From Hedera helix (taxonomy: Eukaryota; Streptophyta; Magnoliopsida; Apiales; Araliaceae), in contig OX359282.1 in the NCBI GenBank assembly GCA_947179155.2, positions 16,756,510 through 16,820,509 of the forward strand: 64,000 nt of DNA, written 5' to 3'. A model generated the notes under the pieces. The model was given only the letters and a program-made list of their open reading frames with translations, did not search any database and was not told the DNA's origin. Below, piece after piece: positions 55,701-64,000 of the stretch. Made by a program: the position numbers and the translations under genes. Position 1 is the stretch's first letter; every line of letters begins with the position of its first letter.

Positions 55701-58700
55701 AATTGGTAACAGAGCCATGATCCAAGGATCCTGACAAACTCTCAAGTCGCAAGCCACCAAGTAGTTGAGATTTTAAGTTCATGCTCAAGGGGGAGCAATT
55801 TAACAAGGTTGGAACTTACATGTGAAGGGGGAGATTTGTTCAAATACCATGTGAGTTGTCCCAAACCCACATAGTTGCTCAACTAAAAAACTTAAGTGTC
55901 CGTTTGATAACTGTTTTTGATTTCACATTTTTGTTTCTACTTCAACTTTTTTGAAATCAAAAGCAAAAAATAATATTTAGTAATTGTTTCTGCTTTTTTT
56001 AAAAAAAAAAGTGGAAGCAAAATCCATTTGGACAGAAAATAGTAAAAACACAAGAAAAGTTGTTTATTCAATTTTGGCAACACAAGGAGCCATTCCAATG
56101 CTAATGAGGTCTAGGCATCGAATCTTGTTAAAAACAAAATTTCAAACTCTACCTCTTCATAAAAATAAAATAAAACTAACATTTAAATATAATTATCAAA
56201 CAACGTTATTTGATTTTTGTTTTCACTAGTGAAAGCAACTAAAAGCACAAACATATGAGAACCAAACAGAGTTAAAAATATAAAAGTAGATTCCGTTATC
56301 AAACAAGCCCTTAATATACAAGTTTGGGTCTATGACATATCAACTTAAGCTTTTGGGTCAAGTCGAGTTCAACAATAATATGAAAGCCTTCGTTATGGAC
56401 TTCACAGGCTGGTTAGGAACACCAAACAATTTGTTGAGGAAATATGGTGATGCATAATGGGTTGTGAAGACTACTGGAAAGCGCAAAGGACTATCAGTAA
56501 ATTATTTATATTATTATTATAGTTAAATTGACGGTAATTAGTTATTTTAGTTAGGTAATAATAATATATCTTTTGATTGCTTGTTTCCTTATTAAATTGT
56601 CTCTTAAGTTATAGTAGAATAAAGGTTTTCAATATTCTTTAGTGATGTAATCCCCATAATTGAGAAACATAATTGAATATTAATTTGGCATTCAGGCATA
56701 TATCATCTCTCCCCTCCCCATTCTTTCTTCTTCTTTACCCCTTCCCTATATCCTTCTAAACCTCGTCCATTGTATTAGTTAAATATTAATTTGACATTCA
56801 GGCATATATCTCCCCCTCCCTCCTCCCTCTTCTCTCTTTTTTCTTCTTTACCCCTTCCCTATATCCTTCCAAACCTTGTCCATTGTATTAGTATCAAGGT
56901 GAGTTCGAGAAGGATTTAGGAAAGGCACAAAAGATGAAGAAAAAAGAGGAAAAAAGGGCATGCTAGAATTCCATACGCATAAAGCCTCAAACTCAAATTA
57001 ATATTAAACTATGCTTCTCAACGATAGGGATTGCATCAATTTATATAGGGAACATTGTAAACCCTAATTTTAAAATAACTCAGGAAACCTAATTTAATAA
57101 TAAAACAAACTCCTAATTACTACTTAAAGCATATATTTTATTACCCAACTAAAATAATACTTATGGTCAATTTACCCATACATAATAATATAAATAATTA
57201 TAAATATCTTTTCACCTTCCAAGAGTCTTCATGACCCGCTCCGCATCATATGATGCCCTGTATTAGTCATCCTTTGTCTTGTATTGGTTAATAAACATTT
57301 TCAATTTCACATGATCTTAAGTGCTACAATTATTTGTCAGTAGCTTTCCCAATTTAAATGCATTATAAGCAGTAGTTTCCCCAATTCAGAAGTCACGCAT
57401 CTAATAAAAAATAAAAACATGATGCTGAAGTCATATAATCACTTCTAGGATTATGTCTTCTCAACTTCCTGCTAACTACAACGTCGAAAAAGAAGAATTT
57501 CCTTGAAAGGTTAAACAAATCAAAAACAAAAATTAAATAAAAAAGCTGCTACTGTTTTTAGTATGGTTGAATGTGCACAGGAACACATACAAGCAAGCAA
57601 GTCTAAGCACCTTCATCGTCAATTTGGCTGGGTTAAGAGTCAAAAAGCTGTAAGCTGTAAACAGTATACAAGGAAGATAAGAACCAAGTCCTTAGAACAA
57701 ATGCCATATAATTCACTCAAGTCCAACATCAAAACTCAAGTGGTCTTAGGTGCATTCATATTATCCCATTAAGAAATATGATTTTGAGCCTGCACAAAAC
57801 ACAAATTACAGGGCAGGATAAACAAAACCACCCAGCACTAAAAAGTGTCTTAGCAACAAAGAACCTAAAAAATAACATTTGAAAGCCTATATATATATAT
57901 ATAGAAGCCTAACAACTGATGAAAAAAATATTCAGTTTTAGTTAATACAAATTGCACCCCAACTACTGTTTCGTAAAAGGCATTATTGTGTTAAGTTGTT
58001 AATTTTAAGGGTGATTAAAGAAGGGCCCTAGACAAAATCTCCTGACCTTATTTCAGTACAGGCTGCGAGGTTACAAGATATCAATCAAGCTTCACCCAAG
58101 GTGCACAACACATATAAAGTACCAAGTTCCAACAGAAAGTTATGTTAGAACAATCTAAACCGACAGATCTACATGTAACTAAAAAGTTTTTTAAATGTGC
58201 CACCCAAAAGATGCCCAATTAATAAAATTCATAAAAAATAAATTTAAATTTTCATACATAAAGTTGATAGAAAATCAAATATAATCTCAACTAACCGTAG
58301 CAAGTTCTTTGGCGTGGATTGGCCGGGTGGAACGAACAGTTACTGGCTCCCCGTATTCGCTGAATGTGAACCAATTATTATACTGTAGCATAGCAGCAAC
58401 ATATAAAGAAAATAAATACCATAAAGTTCATTAAAATTTCTACTTGAACCATTTATATCATAAATAGATCAAAAAGAATTGTAACAAAAATCCCATGGGG
58501 ATACACAAGAAGTTATGGTCTCACTTGATCTACTGCAATAAGAACAGGTATATCTTTCACAAGTGATAATTCTTTTCTCAAACGAACTACCACTCCAACA
58601 GCAGCATGTGTGTAATTCAGTCCTGTTTGAACCAGGTCATATAGCGTTGAACCTTCAGGCATTGCCATTGAGTCAACATCCGCCATCCGTCCGACACCAG

Positions 58701-61700
58701 CACCCTCTCCCAATGGAATGGCATCGAATATTTGGCATGGCAATTGATGTAAGTGGGATTTATTGAATGTTAAAAAATCCTGAAGACCAAGCCAAAAATA
58801 AGAAAAGGAGCCTAATAAGAGAACTTCCAATCATATCTGAAACACAATGCATCAAACAAGCAATCATTCATCTTTATTTTTTAGGGATTGCCACTTAATA
58901 GGTACAAATGATAAAGATTGTCACTTAATAAGGTAAAATTTACTCCCTGTTCCTCTGCTTTTTTGTTTTGAGTGGAGTGAGAGCTTCTCAGTAATTTCAT
59001 AGGAAGGGAAAAGCAAAAAAGAACTCAAATATGCATGCGCAAGTTACTCGGTACATTCCTCCTCTTAATTAAACTAGCAGAGCAATGAGCAATCCTTAAA
59101 TAGCATAACAACTGAGTGAACTTTAGGTACACCTATTACCACAAAAAGAAGCTAACTGGATGATGTAACACAAAACCAATACACTCGTGAAAATAGATCT
59201 TCATTCTATATTCTCTGTACAATTTCTCATATTATGTTTTCAATAATGAAGAAATTTATTAGAAAGTAAGGAATGGGGCAAACTGGGAGTATAATTCCAG
59301 ACAAAATGAAATAAAAAGTGGAAAAAGATTATACAAAGCCCCAAGAAAGGGATGCCCTCTATTCATGGTACAAAGTCGCAGTAGCAGCCTATGTTTTGAA
59401 AGGTCATTTTTTGAATCAATATTGGTTTTGATATTGGTTTCGGGCAATATGCACAGTTTGCCGTTAGGAGCTTAAGAAAAAATTTATGAAAAAAATCTAA
59501 AAAATAAAAACAAGAAAATGGATAAATTAAGTTCACAAAAAAATTATCTAATGCACATAGCATTGTCCGAATGATAAAACAAACATCTCCTGAATATGAA
59601 TCAATTTGAATAAAGTTGGTATTGATGTTGTCATAACTCAAATGGTTGAGCAAGTGTTTTGTAGAGCACACAAGTTTTTTTTTTGTTTGCTAAATAAAGC
59701 ACACAAGTTCTCCATAATTTAAGTACAATTTAACTTTATATTTTAAGTTCAATTTTTTTTAAGACATACTTAACTAGGTACTATATAGGAACAATTTAAT
59801 TGTAATTTAAGTACAATATAACATAACTAATTATATATTACGCACAATTTTTTTAAGTTCTACTTAAGTAAGTGTTATATAGATAAAATTTAAATACGAT
59901 TTAACTTACTAATGTATTTTTAAGTAGAATATAAGTATAATTTATAGAGAAAGGTTCATTCTCTTTTGACACCTCAGTTTTATAGCTTTCAACATATTCT
60001 ATTTTTATTTTTTATTTTTTTGTGGCGTTTCTCCCTTTAACGTTGTGATTTCTCATTTATTTGGCCCGAAACTATTAAATTACGCTGAGTTGCAAAAACT
60101 GAATATTACCCTTTACATGAATAATTCTTAATTTTGAGATTCGTGTCAAGATTGTGGTCCGGCATCGGCCAATACCTATCCAATAAGCGTAACAGTCGAT
60201 ACTTTGAACCATGCCTCTACTCCATATCAATATTAGAAATAGACGGCCTTCACAAACCTCCCATACCAGAGGTCAAGAGGGACTCTTTTTTCATTCTTTC
60301 ATCTTGCATTAGTGGGTTAAACTTGTGAACTGAAAAGAACAAAGTATAATAGGAGAAATAAAGCACAAAAAAGGCAGTGCATTCACTTAGATCATTTAAT
60401 TCGACAAAAAGAACCATTATATATTTAAATTAGACCTTAAAATATGACAAAAGCAAGCCAGCCAGCATTGGAGATGAGCATGCTAGTATTATATAATTTC
60501 AATGCTTCCAATAAAGAATGTCATGTGGCCACCCAAATGTTATTGATGCCACTAATGATATAGAGTAAAATGCATTTCTCCACCTGGGGTTAGCCCGAAA
60601 TCCCACATGACCACCTAGAGCCTACAAACCTACATTTAAACACCTAACAATTTGAGGCCAAGTGCAACATACTTTCCGTCTAAACTCCATTAAAAAGAAT
60701 TTCTCCAATGACTAAAATGCCTTTAATTTAAATACTTCTCATTTCTTTTTTTTCCCCAATAAAAATAGAACTAAATTAAAACTGACACAATTCCCTAATC
60801 TAACATGAACAAAACCCTCTTCTTCAATTCATCTTCTCCCCCAAACCACACCATAATTGTTACAGCATCACTGCCACCTCTCGGAGTTGCCAAATAAAGT
60901 TTCCTGAAGTTTAGCATACCACAATACTACACCACTCACCAAAATCTTAAAAACAAAAAACAAAAAAATAAAAATAAATTGAAGCGATTGCTGCTTCATC
61001 CTCCTTTTCTTTTCCCGGCTTCAGTTTCTCCACTTTACATTTTACACCTCTTCTTCACACGAACAGGTAGGGTCTGGTAGGGTCTTTAATTATTAGTATC
61101 TTTCATTTCCTCCTTTCTTATTCCTTTTTGTTCTAATATAATATTAGCTGTACCAATTAAGGATTTTCTTTTTCATTGAAATCTTGTAATTTCATTTCTT
61201 CATTTCAGTTTACAGTTTTTTCTCTTCTGGGTACTTTTTGAGGTTCTTTTAGCTTCCATAAATTTGGATATGTGTTTCCTAAACTTTAGGTGGTCATGTG
61301 AAATTCTGGGCAAACTTGATGGTTAAATGCATTTTACTCATTATTATATTATAAACCACGATAAATTTTCTAAGAAAAATATATTGTGTTCAAGTAAAAT
61401 GCAATTACTAATCTTCAAGTGTGTTTAAACATTTTCATAATTTACCAACTCATGAATCTTCTGCGCAATCAACCATCACATTTCATCCTAGAATCGTCAA
61501 AACAAGTTAAGGTTAATTTAAGCATGAAGGACTTGTTCACTCATTCTGCTTATAACTAAAGAGAATGCCAGAGATACAAAATGAATTACAATATCTGCAT
61601 CAAATGATATGCAAATGCTAAGCAATAACAAACTGAGAGAGCTCTTGCCTGCAGAATGTTGGCTGCCTGCACTGGAGTATCCCATAGTCCTGTTTGGTGG

Positions 61701-64000
61701 TTTTGATAGAAAAATCCTCCATGAGTCCATTGTCGACCTTTGGGGACATAAAAAACTAGCCAACCTTCATTACGAGCCCAGTGAACAAGCATGGCAAGTG
61801 TAATACTTTTCCCACAGCTTACAGGCCCGTCCAATACAATTTGCTTCCGAACTTTGGGGCCTGAAAATTTGAAATACCATCATTAATATTTTCTGAATGT
61901 GACTTATCAAAAAATTAACTTTCTCATAATGTAACCTATATCTTAATGTTTATATAAGTTTCTCTTTAAAATTTAAGTGGGTCAAGTATAAATGTAATTT
62001 CTGAAGGAACAGCAAAAAAAAAAAAGAAAAAAAAAAGGAACAAGGTAAATCTGAAGCAAATAAAGGAAGTGCAAACAAGGGGATGTTAGTAGTGGATATT
62101 AAAATGCTGCCACATGCGTAGGAGGAAGAAATATTCGATATTTTTCCATCATGGCTGCAAATTTCAACTGCATTGAATTATCTTTCAAATTGGTCATTTG
62201 CAAACCATGTTTGGCAATCAAGCTAGAACGGTAGTTTACAATCTTAAATAATAACATAAGGTCCACGAGATATTTAGGACTCGGAAGATAATTTCACATA
62301 TCCATTACAGAGAATTTGTTATTATATTTGTCAAAAAAGCAGAGTTTTTTCCTTTGATACCAAAACCAAAAACCAGCCCAAAAAAAATCGCACGAGCTTC
62401 CTCCCTTCTATGGAAATAGACCACCTAAAGTGCGTAGAAAATTTCTTCATAAATATCCACATTGCAGTATCACAACAGTTTCTTGGCTGAATAATAAATG
62501 AACTAACAATATGCTGGATCTATCATCGTCAAAAATAATAGAAGTTTGTTAAAGAAAACTTCTAATCTGTTGTGCATCATCTCCAATAATTTTGCAGATT
62601 CCAAGCCTCTAAACAGGTCTCCACATTTTAGTGCATGGGTGGTTTCAGTTTTTAATGACGGTTAACTAGTGTCTTTCAGAGTATCAAATCAGTTGTTAAC
62701 TTCACACTTACGCAACAGATGAACACAAGAATGTCCACTAAAATATTAGACTAAAAGATTTACACCTAACATGAAGTGCTTTTAAACAATTAGGAGGAAA
62801 TTAAAGAAAATAATACAGATTTCTTTTTAACAGAAAAGAGAGACAGAAACAGATACTTCTGTATGGTAGGTGATATTTACTATCACAAAAGAAACAACAT
62901 GAGTTTAACTTGTAATTACCAATACTCTTACATCCAAATCTGAAGATTAGTTTTGTAGCAATTCATCTCATACACCTTCCATTTATGTGACCTGATTATT
63001 ACAAAATAATCCATGGAGCGGTCAAAGATTATCATATGGTGCCAACATCAATTACACATGATGTGATTCTAAACCTTTTTGATCCTCGTCCCACAAAATC
63101 ATTTTCCACTTCGTATCTCCTGATTGAATACAAAAACAATTTTCCCTTTTCTAATTAAAGATGTCAAAATTAATTTGGCTCTCAAAATGAACTTGACATA
63201 ATTTTAATAATGAATGATAAGTTCAAACAGTAAACTAATCCAACATTTGTTATGTTAATGAATGTTATTCAAATTACAGAACCTGAGATGATTATCACTG
63301 TCTTTTTACCATCCCAATTACTTATTTGCATATTAGTTAATTTAGCTTTTGTTTAAATATAAATACCTATTTTGCATATTACATATGGATGTGCTTCTGA
63401 AATATCAACAAAGTAAGGGCAAAAGACACATTACAGTTGAGAAAATATAACCGCACCTTTGCCATCAGAGGATTGCAGTGGTGGATCAACAATGCGCCTG
63501 AAATTATCACGAAGATCCAGAAAGCTATGTCGGATAAGTAATGCATTTCGCTTGGAATCCTCAAATTCCCTGATCATTCCCATTGGCAATCCTTCCGGCA
63601 ATGCTGCAGTGAGTTCCTCCATACTTCCGCAGTTACACCAATTCATGTCAATGAATGATCCGAAATACATAAACAAATAGACATAAATATTATAAGTAAA
63701 TGTATATGTCTATTACTTGAATTTCATGTAAGAGCAGGCATCTTTCCTAGTGAGTTGAGAGAGAGAAGCAGCAGATGTGAAGAGTGGACGACCGTTAGGT
63801 CCAACATCGAGAGACTTGTCCTTTTCGTCCTCAGTGAGTCGACGAGCTCGAATCTCCTCATCCGCAAGGATATCAGCAGCAGAGTCATCTCCGGCGGCAA
63901 TGGAGAGTTCTTCTGCTTTAGATTTGGATTTGGCATCAAACTTTGATTTGGATTTGGATTTATCATTGACCTTTGTGCTCGACGATTTTGCTTTCTTTGT
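52704..64000 (-). CDS. DAP3: Mitochondrial small ribosomal subunit protein mS29 (DAP3 family), 5' end outside window
   Basis: Seven exons join in consistent phase: 64000-63717 (partial), 63623-63457, 61860-61649, 58779-58525, 58382-58296, 54919-54747 and 52815-52704 (stop TAA 52706-52704), about 430 codons visible. Motifs: lysine/serine-rich start, KSLDVGPNGRPLF and LTRKDACSYMKF in exon 1; MEELTAALPEGLPMG and LRDNFRRIVDPP in exon 2; P-loop GPVSCGKS (about 61828-61805) and HWARNEGWLVFYVP in exon 3; Walker-B-like IPVLIAVDQ (58551-58525); conserved C-terminus RLIRREAFSED...YFLSNGNGAEMRW. mS29 is the GTP-binding protein of the mitoribosomal small subunit. The start codon and targeting peptide are not in the window. 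Two introns have GC donors. No frame break is seen, so it is likely functional. Confidence 0.92.
52816..54746 (-). other. Intron 6 of the mS29 gene, GC-AG
   Basis: Exon 6 ends CTCAG and the intron starts GCATGC; it ends TTTATAG. No GT donor keeps the conserved YYLR-QRLIRREAF junction. It contains a perfect 11-bp-arm dyad (TTGGACCTAAA, 53475-53500) and AT/CT-rich sequence; no gene. Confidence 0.7.
55590..55730 (+). mobile_element. LTR-like fragment with degenerate primer site
   Basis: Ends in AAATTGGTAACAGAGCCATG, close to LTR end plus TGGTATCAGAGC. The preceding 110 bp recurs at 56318-56430 in direct orientation (AATATACAA.TTGGGT, then AAGTCG.GTT). Probably a small LTR element whose two ends flank the MITE region; tentative. 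Confidence 0.4.
55898..56312. mobile_element. MITE with GTTTGATAAC terminal inverted repeats
   Basis: Left end GTGTCCGTTTGATAAC and right end GTTATCAAACAAGCCC are inverted repeats; TTAA lies on both outer sides, suggesting a TTA/TAA-type target duplication as in Tourist/Harbinger MITEs. About 415 bp, no coding capacity. A hAT-type origin is possible. Confidence 0.6.
56440..57245. repeat. Imperfect inverted repeat with internal direct repeats
   Basis: Sequence from about 56445 (GGTGATGCATAATGGG...GAAGACT) to about 56695 recurs in reverse complement at about 57245-56985 (GATGCGGAGCGGGTC...GAAGACT), ending on both sides with AATATTAATTTG and a CAGGC-like word. Between them AATTTGGCATTCAGGCATAT and CCTTCCCTATATCCTTC occur twice (56680-56790 and 56790-56895). 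This looks like two opposed copies of an LTR-like or foldback element. Confidence 0.65.
58383..58524 (-). other. Intron 4 of the mS29 gene
   Basis: GTGAGA...CTACAG, 142 bp, phase 0, directly after the Walker-B-like segment. Confidence 0.85.
58780..61648 (-). other. Intron 3 of the mS29 gene, GC-AG
   Basis: Exon 3 ends ATTCTGCAG and the intron starts GCAAGA, a strong GC-type donor; it ends GGTCTTCAG. Phase 0 joins ANILQ to DFLTFNK. It holds the MULE-like element at 60563-61339 and an AT-rich block with many TTTAAGTACAATTT-like words (59700-59950). No gene. Confidence 0.75.
60563..61339. mobile_element. MULE-like non-autonomous transposon, about 777 bp
   Basis: Ends are long imperfect inverted repeats (about 80 bp): GAGTAAAATGCATTT and CACATGACCACCTA near the left end recur as reverse complement on the right. 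Flanking nine bases (AATGATATA and ATTATTATA) agree at six of nine places, so the target duplication is uncertain. The interior (60800-61200) is pyrimidine-rich with short gene-like pieces, as in Pack-MULEs, but nothing recognisable is encoded. Confidence 0.65.
61861..63456 (-). other. Intron 2 of the mS29 gene
   Basis: GTGCGG...TTTTCAG, phase 1, joins DGK to GPKVRKQ. 1.6 kb of AT-rich sequence; I see no gene or clear transposon in it. Confidence 0.8.
63624..63716 (-). other. Intron 1 (of those visible) of the mS29 gene
   Basis: GTAATA...GCGGAAG, 93 bp, phase 2; splicing turns the end of exon 1 into KFNMEEL. Confidence 0.8.

Larger units (their letters stand above)
54920..58295 (-). other. 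Intron 5 of the mS29 gene, rich in small transposon sequence
   Basis: GTTAGT...TTGCAG, 3.4 kb. Holds C-rich tracts (55154-55172), a MITE-like element (55898-56312), direct repeats of an LTR-like segment (55590-55700 and 56318-56430) and a long inverted repeat (56440-57245). No gene. Confidence 0.7.

Noticed and set aside
59639..59700. tRNA-derived SINE head (AACTCAAATGGTTGAGCA resembles an A box)
   Set aside because: No B box or 3' tail could be found at the right distance.

Overview
The window is AT-rich nuclear DNA of a flowering plant, most likely a eudicot. Evidence: plant-type Ty3/gypsy (Tat and Tekay-like chromovirus) and SIRE-like Ty1/copia elements, primer binding sites of the form TGGTATCAGAGC (initiator Met-tRNA), a LINE with a plant-type zf-RVT/RNase H end, and a host gene with plant-style introns. 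No prokaryotic, viral-episomal or organellar gene organisation is seen.

Layout. 1-11422: 3' two thirds of a Tat-lineage gypsy element (+): pol with two RNase H domains and integrase; two antisense genes with plant-mobile-domain-like (PMD) proteins, one with two inferred introns; a 36-bp tandem array; polypurine tract; 2.3-kb 3' LTR with strong palindromes. 11427-13438: SIRE-like copia LTR and primer site. 14400-21900: a 5' LTR of a second gypsy family (D, -) and, in inverted orientation 170 bp away, a solo LTR of the same family (+) with a perfect 5-bp target duplication inside the pol end of gypsy element E. 21949-32658: LTR of E, degenerate sequence, and element F whose 3' LTR holds a rearranged cluster of a small non-autonomous LTR element (T). 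32660-52170: a three-level nest: a LINE (-) split by gypsy element B (+), itself split by a full-length 12.4-kb Tekay-like element C (-) with target duplication GAGGT.

52704-64000: the one host gene, minus strand, seven exons visible, encoding the mitochondrial small-ribosomal-subunit GTP-binding protein mS29 (DAP3 family); its 5' end lies beyond the window. Two of its introns appear to use GC donors. Its introns hold small transposons.

The transposons do not form a pathway; the order of insertion can be read from split reading frames and target duplications. The most unusual biology is the intron-bearing antisense PMD module of the Tat element and the extra coiled-coil reading frame upstream of gag in element C. 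All family names come from motif recognition by eye; no database search was run.
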